Shown: positions 52,414-62,493, counted from the first letter of the stretch. The stretch is 64,000 nt of DNA from Paenibacillus sp. FSL H3-0469 (GCF_038051945.1 NZ_CP150302.1:2356001-2420000); one strand, 5' to 3'. Notes: a model not told the origin generated them from the sequence alone. Numbers and translations are program-made.

Positions 52414-54027
52414 TCAGGGGTGATTCTTCAAATACCATTCACGGTATTCCTTGGGGCTTTTGCCGCTGTTTTTCTTGAAAGAGGTACTGAAATAGCTGGA
52501 ACTGGAATAGCCGACAAGCATGGCGATATCAGTCAGCTTCAGTTCGTTCTCTTGCAAAAGCTGCTCCGCCTTGGTCATTCTCAGCCTGGTGACATAGTCG
52601 CTGAACGTAATGCCCACATGCTGCTTGAACAGCCCGGATAAATAGGTCTCATTCAGATGAAACATTTCAGCGAGGGAAGAAAGCGCCAGCTCGTAGGAGA
52701 AGTTCTCCTCCACGTATTTCCTGACCGCTTCGACCATATGCTGTCCGCTGGAGAAGCGGAGCTTCTTCACTTCGCCCATGACAAGCTGCGCCAGCTCATC
52801 AATCTGCCCCCGCACGCCTTCACGCGACTGGTAATCGGCAATGGTCATCTGACAGTTCCACAAATACTTCTGCAGGGCGGAGCCGCCGAGCTCGAATTTT
52901 TTGGCAATGGAGCTGAACATCAGCAGCATCCGCAGGGCCAGAAAGGTAAAAGCAAACATCGGCGTATCTCTCTCGCTACTGAAGATGGTGTCAAGCTGCT
53001 GGCGGAAGGTACTCATGTCCAAATTCTCAATCGCCTGCACCAGCTTCCGCTCCACCTCCGGGGTAAAAGCCTGCGTAAGCTCCATCACTTGGCTCCGTTC
53101 GCCCTTCCCATCTTTATACACGGTGCTTTGACTCCAGGACAACATGCATGAAGCATAACCGTTCTTCAGCCGCTTGAGTCCCTCCACTTCCTCGCCAATC
53201 CCCGTCACACATTCCAGCTTCAGGTAACTGGCGATGTTCCGTTTCAGTTCTTCTACGAACCTGTCCGTCCGATCGGCAGGCCCCGGCTCCATAATAACCA
53301 GAAAATACATCATCGCGGAATTGGCAACATCGCTGAATGGATAGATTCCTTCCCGCTTGGCAGCCGTCTCCCGGCATAACATCTGAAAAGCCAAATTGAG
53401 CAGATCCCGACGCTCCTGCCGGTCCGCCATCCGCCCTGCCGGCACTCTCATCTCCACAGCGACAAACTGCAGCTTCAGATCATCCGCCGTCAGCGGGGTC
53501 AACTGGAGCTGCTGCAGCCGCTCCTTGATCGCCGCCAGGCTGTACCACTCGTCCTTGACCATTTGCAGCAAAAAATTCTCCTGCAGCAGCCGCAGCTGCT
53601 CATTTTTCTGCAGCAGATCCTGCCTTGAGGCCTGCAGCTTTTGTTGCTCTTGTCTAATTTCTTCACCCAGCTTGCCAAGCAGCTCATTCAGTTCTGCGCG
53701 GGCTACCGGCTTCAGCAAATAATCCTTCACTCCAAGCTGTATGGCCGATTTCAGATAATCAAAGTCAGAGTATCCCGACAGCACAACCGTCCTCAGCAGC
53801 GGATACTTCGTTTTGCAGATGCGGATAAATTCAATGCCGTCCATCTGCGGCATACGGATATCGGCGATGACGAGCTGTGGCAGCGGTCCCTGCTCCAGCA
53901 GCTGCAGCGCTTCATTGGCGCTTGAGGCCTCCGAGACCACCCGGAAGCCGGCGGCTTCCCAGTCGATTTTGGCTTTGATACTGTTGCGGACCCCCTTCTC
54001 ATCATCCACCAGCATAATGTCATACAT
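52414..54027 (-). CDS. AraC-type response regulator (YesN-like)
   Basis: 537 residues. The receiver domain starts MYDIMLVDDEKG and has phosphoacceptor D56 in VIADIRMPQMDG. A central linker with a coiled-coil (about 115-165) and a GGDEF-unrelated middle domain follow. The C-terminal AraC helix-turn-helix ends KLTDIAMLVGYSSSSYFSTS and FKKNSGKSPKEYR. ATG at 54027 has GAGAGGTGA upstream. It starts five bases after the kinase stop and controls, by context, the fructan operon in which it lies. Confidence 0.93.
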   Translation of the reverse strand: MYDIMLVDDEKGVRNSIKAKIDWEAAGFRVVSEASSANEALQLLEQGPLPQLVIADIRMPQMDGIEFIRICKTKYPLLRTVVLSGYSDFDYLKSAIQLGVKDYLLKPVARAELNELLGKLGEEIRQEQQKLQASRQDLLQKNEQLRLLQENFLLQMVKDEWYSLAAIKERLQQLQLTPLTADDLKLQFVAVEMRVPAGRMADRQERRDLLNLAFQMLCRETAAKREGIYPFSDVANSAMMYFLVIMEPGPADRTDRFVEELKRNIASYLKLECVTGIGEEVEGLKRLKNGYASCMLSWSQSTVYKDGKGERSQVMELTQAFTPEVERKLVQAIENLDMSTFRQQLDTIFSSERDTPMFAFTFLALRMLLMFSSIAKKFELGGSALQKYLWNCQMTIADYQSREGVRGQIDELAQLVMGEVKKLRFSSGQHMVEAVRKYVEENFSYELALSSLAEMFHLNETYLSGLFKQHVGITFSDYVTRLRMTKAEQLLQENELKLTDIAMLVGYSSSSYFSTSFKKNSGKSPKEYREWYLKNHP

Positions 54028-54032
54028 AATAA

Positions 54033-55814
54033 TCACCTCTCTATCAGCGGCAGCTTCAGTGTAATGGTTGTTCCTGTATTTAGCTTCGAATCAAGCACGG
54101 CTTCAAACTGCTCGCCGTAATACAGACGGCAGCGGGAGAGTACATTGCGTAGTCCGATGCTGTCCCCTTTATGATTTAAGATTCCCACACTGTCCCTAAG
54201 CTCCGTATCGGCAAGAATGCTGGCGATCAGTTCCGGTGTCATTCCTGAACCGTTATCCTGAATCTGCAGGTGCAGGCGCTCGCCGCACACACTGGAGGTG
54301 ATCGCCACCTCGGCGATTCCCCCTTTATCCAGGCTGTACTTCACCGCATTCTCTACCAGCGGCTGCAGAATGAACTTGGCGATGAGCAGCTGATCCGCAG
54401 CGGAATCCTGCCGGACCTCCACCATCAGATGATCCTCATGCCGCAGCTTTAGGAGGAACAGATAGTCACGGATATAGCCAAGCTCCTCGCTGACTTGTAC
54501 CAGATCCGTATCGAGACTCAGCGAATAACGCATCATTTTACCCAGTGCTTCCGTGGCGTCCATGACCAGATCCTCCCGTTTCATCGCCGCCAGACCGCTG
54601 ATGATTTCCAGTGTATTGTTGTAAAAATGCGGATTGATCTGCAGCAGGAGCGCTTTGTATTCGGCATTTTTCCGGCGCAGATTGGTCTCGAATTCCGTCT
54701 CGATCAGATACTTCAGCTGATGGGTCATCTGCTCAAATACACCAGCCACATAGTCCACTTCGCTCTGCCGCGATCTAACCTTGGGCATATCCTTCATCGC
54801 CAGCTCGAACTGCCCGTTTCTCACATGCCGCATGGCCCGGGCCATGGCACTTAATGGCTTCGTTATGCCGGTAGAGAGCCACAGCGCCACAATAATGACA
54901 AGGATCAGCAGCACAAAGCTGGCAAGGAGCAGCGTTTCTTTGAGCCTGGTGATGGTCGCATACAGCTCCGCCTCCGGCACCTCGCCGACGATCAGCCAGT
55001 TCTGTGCAGGCAGCCTGCGGTAAAAGAACAGATAGTCGGTCCCCCCCTGGTGAAGGGGAAAAATGCCGCTGGTCTGTCCACCACTCTGTTTCTGCACAGT
55101 AGCAAGCCCGTCTCTAAGCAGCCCCTCAGCTCCTGTCAGATCCTGATTGAGTACACTGAGGCCTTCAGCCGTCAGCAGGAAGGCTTTGCCGCTTTTGCCG
55201 AAGCTGATTTTATCCAAATCCTGGCGCAGCAGCACCGTAGGATAATTGAGTTTGATTACTCCAACATCCTTAAAGGACTGGAGCTGCACCAAAGGAAGCA
55301 CAAGACTATTGATCTCGCTCGAACGTATGCTGTCGTCAGCCTGATCCTTGTCCTTATGAGCCTGCGTCCAGCGTACGTCCTGCTCTTTAAACTGGCTGTA
55401 CCAGCTGCTCTTCAAGTAGCCCAGGTCCTGTGTCCATAACCCGCCCTTTCCCTCCGCAAAGGTGGAAATGGAAATCACATTCGAATTATTGATCGCATAA
55501 GAGGATAACAGCTCCCGCATCTTTTGCTTGGCCAGATATCTTTCCCCATTAGTGCTCTCATCGTTCAGATCGGCGGTTATCCATTCCTGTGTGATGTCGC
55601 TGCTCAGCACCTGGTTGCCCATATCCTCAATCTGCGTCAGCAGTGTGCTGACATGGGAGGCAAATTGGTCTATGGTTTGCAGTGTGGACGTCTGGGTAGA
55701 TTTACGGATCTGCTCCGACGATTCCTTGCTGAGGATGAAGACAACCGCCGTAATCGGAAGGATCAGCAGGATCGAAAAAGCCCACATCAATCTGCTGCGT
55801 AACGAGTAGAACAT
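54033..55814 (-). CDS. sensor histidine kinase (YesM-like)
   Basis: 593 residues. Transmembrane helices at about 11-29 and 292-313 flank a 260-residue extracellular Cache-like sensor. HAMP follows (about 318-370). The His_kinase domain has QINPHFYNNTLEII with phosphoacceptor H396; the usual HFLYNTLE is altered to HFYNNTLE. The ATPase domain has QPLVENAVKYSLDKGG and DNGSGM. Partner of the YesN-like regulator at 52414. It is placed between the binding protein and regulator genes, suggesting that the loaded binding protein or free fructan is the signal. Confidence 0.92.
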   Translation of the reverse strand: MFYSLRSRLMWAFSILLILPITAVVFILSKESSEQIRKSTQTSTLQTIDQFASHVSTLLTQIEDMGNQVLSSDITQEWITADLNDESTNGERYLAKQKMRELLSSYAINNSNVISISTFAEGKGGLWTQDLGYLKSSWYSQFKEQDVRWTQAHKDKDQADDSIRSSEINSLVLPLVQLQSFKDVGVIKLNYPTVLLRQDLDKISFGKSGKAFLLTAEGLSVLNQDLTGAEGLLRDGLATVQKQSGGQTSGIFPLHQGGTDYLFFYRRLPAQNWLIVGEVPEAELYATITRLKETLLLASFVLLILVIIVALWLSTGITKPLSAMARAMRHVRNGQFELAMKDMPKVRSRQSEVDYVAGVFEQMTHQLKYLIETEFETNLRRKNAEYKALLLQINPHFYNNTLEIISGLAAMKREDLVMDATEALGKMMRYSLSLDTDLVQVSEELGYIRDYLFLLKLRHEDHLMVEVRQDSAADQLLIAKFILQPLVENAVKYSLDKGGIAEVAITSSVCGERLHLQIQDNGSGMTPELIASILADTELRDSVGILNHKGDSIGLRNVLSRCRLYYGEQFEAVLDSKLNTGTTITLKLPLIER

Positions 55815-55841
55815 GACAACCGCACCCCTTACTACAAGTGG

Positions 55842-55883
55842 AAACGGCTTAGCCGCCCTTTGGTTAAAGGGCGGCTGCCGTTT
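55842..55883 (-). terminator. strong hairpin after the binding-protein gene
   Basis: GCCGCCCTTT and AAAGGGCGGC form a perfect 10-bp stem with loop GGTT, extended outside by AAACGGC/GCCGTTT across a small internal loop. It lies 22 bases after the binding-protein stop and before the kinase gene. With no clear T tract it probably limits read-through or protects the upstream mRNA. Confidence 0.75.
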
Positions 55884-55904
55884 CTGTAATGTTTGGAAAT
55901 TTTA

Positions 55905-57233
55905 TTATTTTTGCGGCAGATCTGCATATGCCTTGTCAATCTTTTTGATGGCGTCGGCAATGGCTGCATCCGCGTTGCGTCCGGCGATGGTCACTTCCTC
56001 AATCATCTTGTTTACCGCTTCGGACATTTGCGGGAAGACCGGTGTAATCGGACGCGGTCTGCCGAATTTCTGATTCTGTACGACAAAGATATTCTTCGGA
56101 TATTGACCCAGCTCAGGGAACTCGTTGGCTACCGAATAGCGGGCCGGAATATCCTTTGTGATGGAGCAATAGGTCTTAGCTCCTTCAGAACCTGTCACCC
56201 AGTTTACAAACTGCCAGGCAGCATCGGCATTCTTACTCTTCGAGGAAATGGCCAGCGACCAGCTTCCGTTCGCAACAGCCTGCTGGGTTTCCTTCGGAAG
56301 CGGGGCGATATCATAATCTTCGCCTAATTTGAAATTAGGGAACTTGTCGGCATAATTGCCCAGTGACCAGGAGCCGTCGACCGTCATCGCCAGCTGATTG
56401 TTCGGGAACGGATCTGGCGGGTATTCCAGGGAGGACACTTTATCCTTATTATACAGGTCGGAGAAGAATTGCAACGCCTTTTTGGTCTCTGGCTTATCCA
56501 GGTAACCTTTGGAAGTTGTTCCATCCGGACTCATGATCTCGCCGCCAAACTGCCAAATAATCGGATATTTAAAGTAGGCTGCTGTTCCTGCATTACCGAA
56601 GCCCTGCGCCGGATCAATGCCGTACACGCCTTTGGCCGGGTCGTTAAGCTTTTTAGCTGCATCCAGCACCTGATCCCAAGTCCAAGGCTCTTCCGGGTTC
56701 TTGGAGGGAAGAGGAATTCCCTTCGCTTCAAACATTTTTTTATTATAAAAAAGAGCAATGGAGGATTCGGTGAGCGGAGCCATGTAAATTTCATTATTAT
56801 AGGTGTACGTGGCAATGGTCGATTTCGGAATATCCTCCAGGTTGCCATCCTTCTTGAAATAGGCGGTCAGCGGCTGTAAAGCACCCGCCTGGGCGTAAGA
56901 TGCCATATTCGGGCCATCGACGGCCATAATATCAGGGGGACTGCCCGAAGCAATGGATGTTCTCAGCTTGGTATCGTAATCGGCATACGGAATCGGACTC
57001 ATCTCAACCTTTATATTAGGATGCGCTTCATTAAACGAGGCCACCAGCTTGTCATAGGCTGAATTCTCGGCGTCATTCCCCGAGTTTCTCCAGAATTTGA
57101 GCGACACCTTCTCTTCTTTGGGTGCCGACGAACTTCCCGCCTCCGGCTGCGCGTTATCCCCTTTGCTTCCACATCCGGCGAGCAGTCCGCATGCCAACAT
57201 TGCGCTTAGTACCACTTTACTCTTACTGTTCAA
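55905..57233 (-). CDS. fructan ABC transporter solute-binding lipoprotein
   Basis: 442 residues from a TTG start with GGGGAGGG upstream. Lipobox LLAGC, lipidated C21. The mature part has the family-1 sugar-binding layout, with SFNEAHPNIKVEMSPIPYAD (about 70-88), TSIASGSPPDIMAVDG and, later, PRPITPVFPQMSEAVN. It opens the operon that also holds the YesM/YesN pair, levanase and two permeases, so it should bind fructose oligomers or sucrose-type sugars. A cre-like site lies 33 bp upstream. Ligand inferred. Confidence 0.9.
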   Translation of the reverse strand: MNSKSKVVLSAMLACGLLAGCGSKGDNAQPEAGSSSAPKEEKVSLKFWRNSGNDAENSAYDKLVASFNEAHPNIKVEMSPIPYADYDTKLRTSIASGSPPDIMAVDGPNMASYAQAGALQPLTAYFKKDGNLEDIPKSTIATYTYNNEIYMAPLTESSIALFYNKKMFEAKGIPLPSKNPEEPWTWDQVLDAAKKLNDPAKGVYGIDPAQGFGNAGTAAYFKYPIIWQFGGEIMSPDGTTSKGYLDKPETKKALQFFSDLYNKDKVSSLEYPPDPFPNNQLAMTVDGSWSLGNYADKFPNFKLGEDYDIAPLPKETQQAVANGSWSLAISSKSKNADAAWQFVNWVTGSEGAKTYCSITKDIPARYSVANEFPELGQYPKNIFVVQNQKFGRPRPITPVFPQMSEAVNKMIEEVTIAGRNADAAIADAIKKIDKAYADLPQK

Positions 57234-57265
57234 TAATGCCCTCCCCTTTCATCTACTGTCTACTG

Positions 57266-57279
57266 TCTGCGCTTACAAC
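57266..57279 (-). promoter_or_regulatory. cre-like site before the fructan operon
   Basis: On the minus strand TGTAAGCGCAGACA matches 12 of 14 positions of the CcpA consensus TGWAARCGYTWNCA. It lies 33 bases before the TTG start, where CcpA would block RNA polymerase. This fits glucose repression of fructan use. A -10-like GATAAT lies just upstream (about 57290-57295). Confidence 0.55.
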
Positions 57280-57355
57280 TGAATATTATCAAACCTGCCC
57301 GATGATAAAATTCATTATTCTCTGCACTGAGCTTTTAAAATGTTCGGTATTTCTA

Positions 57356-58924
57356 TCAAAAGCAATCACTTTTCATCATATGTTCTTCTCTATACTGGCC
57401 GGGACTTACACCCACAACCTTCTTGAACACCTGGCAGAAATACCGCTGGTTATCATAGCCGACCCTTTCGGATATTTTGAAGATTTTTAAGCTGCTTTCT
57501 CTCAGCATCTTTTTCGCTGTCTGAATGCGCAGCAAAGTGACATATTCCAGAATGGTCTGTCCGGTCGACTTGGAATATAAGTTGCTTACATAGGAAGAAT
57601 TAAGGCCGAACCGTTCGGCCAATTGATCCAGCCCAATATTTTCATGGTAATGGGATTCAAGATACGCTTTGATTTCTTGAACCACCTTTTCCTTCATCGT
57701 AGTCTTGGTTACACTCAGATAAAATTGCACACTCTTCGCTAAATCCTGCAGCTGTTGCTGCAAAGACGCCCAGTCCGGCGTGTCCAGTATCTTGTCCATC
57801 AGCTGCGGGCGGGCGCCGATTACTTTTTCAATCTTGATTCCATAGTCCTGTTCAATCAGATCGAGCATCCGGTTCCCCCACTCTATGCCTGCCTTCTTCA
57901 GCAGAACAGGAGCCATCAGCCGTCCCGTCCCCCATTCTATCCAACGTTCAAGCCTCTCCTCGAACTCTTTCTGTTCGTAACGGACGAAGGACTGGAGGGA
58001 GTCAGACCACTCGCTCAGCCACTGCCCGGATACGCGGGTAATCTCCTCTAAGCGGCTCCCCTCCATAACCGGAACCCCAAAGAACACCCCCATTTCACAT
58101 GCCTTGTCAGCGGCTACAAAAGAGAGATTTGCATCTATAATTCCGGCTACAACCGGCCCCAGTCCAAACGACAATGAAATATCGTCTGCTGAGCTGTCCT
58201 TCGAGAAGGCTTCGGCTGCAGCCAGCAAAATTCCTGTTAACGGCTCGTTGTCCTCCATGGCCGCCATACATAATAAGATGACTTTCTGCTGCTCGTACAG
58301 CAGGTCCACAACGATTCCGCGATTCGTCAAAAAGCTGAGGAGAGCATCCGTAGCGCCATTATTCTTCAACCGTTCAAGCCACAGCGTCTGCGTACTTCCA
58401 ATCACGAGAACCACAAACTGGTTATACCGTTCGTAGGGCGTCTGATCGAACGATGGGCGTTTGGCATGGACGATTAGATCTGTAAACGCCGCCCGGTCCA
58501 ACGCTGCCACATTCCGAAGCTCAGGGCGATTCTCCGTGGCATCCGCTTTACGCTCCAGACGCTTGAGCGCTCTTGAGACAGTCTTGGCTACTTCCTCCAG
58601 CTCTGCCGGCTTGATCAGATAATCCACAGCCTCCAGCTTGATGGCTTCTTTGGCGTATTCGAACTCGGAATACCCGCTAATGATGATACACTCCGCTTTA
58701 TGGCCCTTCTCCTTCAAGGCACGGATCAGCTCCAGCCCATTCAGGCCGGGCATCCGGATATCTGTCAGCACAATGTCCGGATCGGACTGAAGAATCCGTT
58801 CCAGGGCTTGCTTGCCGTTAGTTGCCGTCCCCACGATCCCTATCCCATACGCGTTCCAGTCGATCACAGCCGACAATGTCTCCACCACCAGCTGTTCATC
58901 ATCCGCTATAAACAGTTTATACAT
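57356..58924 (-). CDS. AraC-type response regulator (YesN-like)
   Basis: 522 residues. Receiver domain begins MYKLFIADDEQLVVE with phosphoacceptor D55 in VLTDIRMPGLNG; KPAEL supplies the conserved Lys. A middle region of about 270 residues follows, then the AraC helix-turn-helix: LDQLAERFGLNSSYVSNLYS and ISERVGYDNQRYFCQVFKK. GGTGGGA precedes the ATG. It lies 15 bases after its kinase gene and is last in the upstream operon. The target is presumably the importer at 60764-63913. Confidence 0.93.
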   Translation of the reverse strand: MYKLFIADDEQLVVETLSAVIDWNAYGIGIVGTATNGKQALERILQSDPDIVLTDIRMPGLNGLELIRALKEKGHKAECIIISGYSEFEYAKEAIKLEAVDYLIKPAELEEVAKTVSRALKRLERKADATENRPELRNVAALDRAAFTDLIVHAKRPSFDQTPYERYNQFVVLVIGSTQTLWLERLKNNGATDALLSFLTNRGIVVDLLYEQQKVILLCMAAMEDNEPLTGILLAAAEAFSKDSSADDISLSFGLGPVVAGIIDANLSFVAADKACEMGVFFGVPVMEGSRLEEITRVSGQWLSEWSDSLQSFVRYEQKEFEERLERWIEWGTGRLMAPVLLKKAGIEWGNRMLDLIEQDYGIKIEKVIGARPQLMDKILDTPDWASLQQQLQDLAKSVQFYLSVTKTTMKEKVVQEIKAYLESHYHENIGLDQLAERFGLNSSYVSNLYSKSTGQTILEYVTLLRIQTAKKMLRESSLKIFKISERVGYDNQRYFCQVFKKVVGVSPGQYREEHMMKSDCF

Positions 58925-58939
58925 GATGTAATCCCACCT

Positions 58940-60691
58940 TCATAGCCGGTCTTCATCCATAATTCCGATCCTTAGGGTAACCTTGGTTCCGGTGCCTGGA
59001 ATGCTGTCGATGCGCAGCCCGTGGTTCTGGCCATAATGCAATTGAATCCTCTCCTGGATGTTCCTTAATGCATAGCCCTTAGGCTGCGTAACCGCAGGAT
59101 CAAAGCCTACGCCGTCATCCTCGACCTCGAATACCAGCGTCTCTCCTTCGATACGTCCCCGAATGTAAATATTCCCTTGGCTCTCCTTCAGCTCGATTCC
59201 ATGAAAAATCGCATTCTCCACCAGCGGCTGTATCAGAAGCTTAAGCATACGGATATGCTCAATTTCCGGTTCAAGCTCAATGGTCACCTCGAACTTTCCG
59301 TTATAGCGGATATTTTGAATCTCCAAGTAATTTTTCACCTGGTCGATCTCATTGCGGACAGTGGTAATATAGTCCCCGTTATTCAAGCTTAACTTAAACA
59401 TGTTAGACAGCGACATGACCATTTTCGAAATGTTTTTGGCACCGATTCGTTCGGCCATCAGATAGATGGAATTCAGTGTATTGTACAGGAAGTGCGGGTT
59501 GATTTGACTTTGCAGCGCATGCAGCTCTGCTTCCCGCTCCTTGAGCCTGGCTTCTATTAATTTGTCCGATAATTCAGAGTTGGTGCGGAAGGTCCTCAAG
59601 AACTGATTGCCTATTTTCCCGATTTCATCTTCCTCCTGAAAAAGGATTCCTTCGATCCTCTCCCGTTTGGCCGCTTTTCTGGCAACAGAGGAGAGTAAAG
59701 TCAATTGCTTCGTGATACGCTTCGAGATTAAATACGAACCATAGGCAGCCAGCAGGAAAGCCACCATTGTCAGTGTTAGCGTAATATTACGTATCCATAC
59801 AATTTCCGAATTGATATTAGAATAAGGGATCATGCTAACCACTTTCCACTGGGTTACCGGATTGGTATCGAAGGTGATGACATACCGTTCTCCGCCCATC
59901 GTTTCGATGCGGGTCCCCCGTTCAGGCAAGCCATAAAGCAGATCCATTTCTTTGGGAGGAAGCTGCTTCAGGTCGGCCGTGCGGGAGTTATAATAAATGA
60001 CTTTATTTTGCTCCAGAATCATCAGATTCCCGTTTTCCGCGTTGGAAATATTTCGAAACATCTCATCGAAGACCCGCCTGTCGATTGAAATAATTAACAT
60101 GCCGATCGGTTCGAGCGTCTCCAGGTTGTTTAACTGTTTACCATACAGCAGCAGGTTCGGAGTATCCTTGACAAGCCGGACTTCATCGCTGTTCAGCCAC
60201 AAGCCCCGTCCGCCCATCCCTCCCACCTGTTGATACCATTTCGTCCGTGAGACTGCCTGATAGATATTGTCGTACGTTAACCTGTCCCATTGGTTCGTGG
60301 TAATCAGTTCCCTTTGCCCGCTGCCCACATAAACGTAACGTATATAGGATTTGTTGTTGGTAATATTGACGATCAGACTGCGGGTCGCATTTTGAAGGTC
60401 ATAGATCTCCTTGAAATCATTCTTGGTATAGGAAAGGAAATTCTGAACGTCACGGGAGGACAGCATCAGCTTCGAGATCGCCTCCACATCGTTCACGAAC
60501 GTCTGGATATTCCAATTGATGGAGCCCAGCAGATTGGAGGTGGTGTCGGACATCTTGTTTTCGATCACTTTGCTTAAATAGACGAAGGTTAAGGAAGCAA
60601 TCAGGACAAGCGGCAGCAAAGAACAGGCGATGGAAAGTATAATGATTTTGCTGCGAATGCTGATCGACAGGAACAGCCGGTGTATTTTCAT
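58940..60691 (-). CDS. sensor histidine kinase (YesM-like)
   Basis: 583 residues. Transmembrane helices at about 15-40 and 300-320 bracket an extracellular Cache-like sensor (about 250 residues). HAMP (about 320-375) leads to the His_kinase motif QSQINPHFLYNTLNSIYL with H400, and the ATPase domain has IQPLVENAIFHGIELKESQG and DDGVGFDP. ATG at 60691 is preferred because GGGGGA precedes it; ATG at 60712 has no clear site. It lies between the importer and its response regulator. Confidence 0.92.
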   Translation of the reverse strand: MKIHRLFLSISIRSKIIILSIACSLLPLVLIASLTFVYLSKVIENKMSDTTSNLLGSINWNIQTFVNDVEAISKLMLSSRDVQNFLSYTKNDFKEIYDLQNATRSLIVNITNNKSYIRYVYVGSGQRELITTNQWDRLTYDNIYQAVSRTKWYQQVGGMGGRGLWLNSDEVRLVKDTPNLLLYGKQLNNLETLEPIGMLIISIDRRVFDEMFRNISNAENGNLMILEQNKVIYYNSRTADLKQLPPKEMDLLYGLPERGTRIETMGGERYVITFDTNPVTQWKVVSMIPYSNINSEIVWIRNITLTLTMVAFLLAAYGSYLISKRITKQLTLLSSVARKAAKRERIEGILFQEEDEIGKIGNQFLRTFRTNSELSDKLIEARLKEREAELHALQSQINPHFLYNTLNSIYLMAERIGAKNISKMVMSLSNMFKLSLNNGDYITTVRNEIDQVKNYLEIQNIRYNGKFEVTIELEPEIEHIRMLKLLIQPLVENAIFHGIELKESQGNIYIRGRIEGETLVFEVEDDGVGFDPAVTQPKGYALRNIQERIQLHYGQNHGLRIDSIPGTGTKVTLRIGIMDEDRL

Positions 60692-60763
60692 GAGATCCCC
60701 CTGACCCTGCAAAGTTGCAGCCTGGTACTTTCAGTATACCCTCTGGCCAAGGGATGCGGGAGA

Positions 60764-61600
60764 TCAACCTTTCGTTGCTCCTGCCGTCATGCCGGAAATA
60801 ACACTCTTGTTGAAAATGAAGTAGACCACCATCGTCGGAATGGTCGTGATGCTGATGGCCGCAAAGGTCGCTCCCCAATCCGTCAAACCGTACTGCCCGA
60901 TATAATCCATTAAGCCAACTGGAATGGTCCGTGATTTCAGATCATGAATAAACGTATTGGCGAATATAAATTCATTCCAGACAAATATCAGATTCATAAC
61001 GACAACTGTGACGATCGTATTCCGGGATAGAGGGAAGATCATCCGCCAGAACACCTGGTACACACCGCAGCCATCCATGACAGCGGCCTCCATGATCTCA
61101 TTCGAAATGTATTTATAGAAGCTCACGAACAGATAAATCGAGATCGGCAGGGCAAAACCTACTTGAGGCAAAATAAGAGAAGCGAGTGTATTGATAATCC
61201 CTATTTTGTTATAAAGAATGAACAGCGGGATAAGCACGACCTGAATCGGGATCATAATGCCGCACAGAAATAAGAACAGCACACTTTGGCTCCATTTAAA
61301 CGACATCTTCTCGATCACAAAAGCGGCCATGGCACTGAATAAGATCACAAGCACGATGGTCGTCACAGCGACTATGATACTATTGGAGAAATAAGTCCCC
61401 AGGTTCCCTTTGCTCCACACATTGAAGTAATTATCGAAGGTGTATTGGCTTGGCAGGCTGAGCGGATTATCCCCTGAGAAATCGTTAGGACCTTTGAAAC
61501 TGGAGATGAACACCCACACCAGCGGATACACTTGAATGACAAGCAGCGCAAAGGAAACAACTAGAAGGACCGCCTTGGAATAGCCAGAAATTTTCATCAT
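60764..61600 (-). CDS. carbohydrate ABC transporter permease (MalG type)
   Basis: 278 residues with six hydrophobic segments. The docking loop is IMEAAVMDGCGVYQ at about 180-193, in which the usual A-K/R-IDGA has changed to A-V-MDGC. C terminus reads SVISGMTAGATKG. Two ATGs (61600 and 61597) follow AAGGAGT; the second has better spacing, but the first overlaps the stop of the preceding gene (TGATG), implying coupling. Partner permease ends at 61600. Confidence 0.9.
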   Translation of the reverse strand: MMKISGYSKAVLLVVSFALLVIQVYPLVWVFISSFKGPNDFSGDNPLSLPSQYTFDNYFNVWSKGNLGTYFSNSIIVAVTTIVLVILFSAMAAFVIEKMSFKWSQSVLFLFLCGIMIPIQVVLIPLFILYNKIGIINTLASLILPQVGFALPISIYLFVSFYKYISNEIMEAAVMDGCGVYQVFWRMIFPLSRNTIVTVVVMNLIFVWNEFIFANTFIHDLKSRTIPVGLMDYIGQYGLTDWGATFAAISITTIPTMVVYFIFNKSVISGMTAGATKG

Positions 61601-62493
61601 CAGGACTCCTTACTGTCCATCATCCGTCTGATAAAGGCAACTGCAATGAGGCTTTCAATGACGATAAATACAGCCATCGCGCTGCCATAGCCGAAGTCCA
61701 GACTGGAGAATGCGGTTTTATACATATAGGTTGGCAATAATTCGGTTACGCGGCCGGGTCCCCCGTTCGTCATGATATACGGGATGTCGAACCCTTTCAG
61801 CGCCCCCGTAGTCGCCATAATGATTGAGACCATCAGAACCGGCTTAATCAGCGGCATTTTGATCGAACGAAACAGCTTCCACGAAGAAGCTCCATCCATT
61901 CTGGCCGCCTCCTCGATATCGGCAGGAATGGAAATCAATGCACTATACAGGATAATCATATAAAGGCCGATATAACGCCAGCCTTCAGGTACCGATACCG
62001 CAGTCAAAGCCCAATGGAGGTCGGACAGCCAAGGCTTGCTCCAGTCGCCAAGACCGATCTGCTGCAGGCAATAGTTCAGGATTCCGACCGGCTCGAACGA
62101 ATACACATTTTGGAACAACTGGGCTATCGCTACTGAGGTGATGATGGCAGGGGCAAAATATAAGGTTTTGAACAATTCTCTCCCTTTGGTGATGCTGGTC
62201 AGCAGGATGGCAACCAGCAAACCGAGCAACACCTGCATGGCTACAATAATGGAGACATAGATCAGATTGTTGCTGAATGCCTTCCAGAAGGTCTTATCTC
62301 CGCCGAACATCTTGGTGTAATTGTCAAAGCCGATATAGAGCATATCTGATACTCCGTCCCAGGAGAAGAAACTGAAGTACATCGACCAAAGGATAGGCGC
62401 CAGCACGGTGAGTAAATACACCAGTAATGCAGGCAGCAGAAAGACGAGAGCGGCTTTGCGGTTGCGCAGGACTTTATCCATATGCTTGCTCAT
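61600..62493 (-). CDS. carbohydrate ABC transporter permease (MalF type)
   Basis: 297 residues. Basic N-terminal tail, six hydrophobic segments, docking loop IEEAARMDGASSWKLF at about 194-209, and NGGPGRVTELLPTYMYKTAF near 243-262, a conserved segment of MalF-type permeases. The start could be at 62493 or at ATG 62481; neither has a perfect ribosome binding site. It shares one base with the stop/start junction of the next permease. Confidence 0.9.
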   Translation of the reverse strand: MSKHMDKVLRNRKAALVFLLPALLVYLLTVLAPILWSMYFSFFSWDGVSDMLYIGFDNYTKMFGGDKTFWKAFSNNLIYVSIIVAMQVLLGLLVAILLTSITKGRELFKTLYFAPAIITSVAIAQLFQNVYSFEPVGILNYCLQQIGLGDWSKPWLSDLHWALTAVSVPEGWRYIGLYMIILYSALISIPADIEEAARMDGASSWKLFRSIKMPLIKPVLMVSIIMATTGALKGFDIPYIMTNGGPGRVTELLPTYMYKTAFSSLDFGYGSAMAVFIVIESLIAVAFIRRMMDSKES

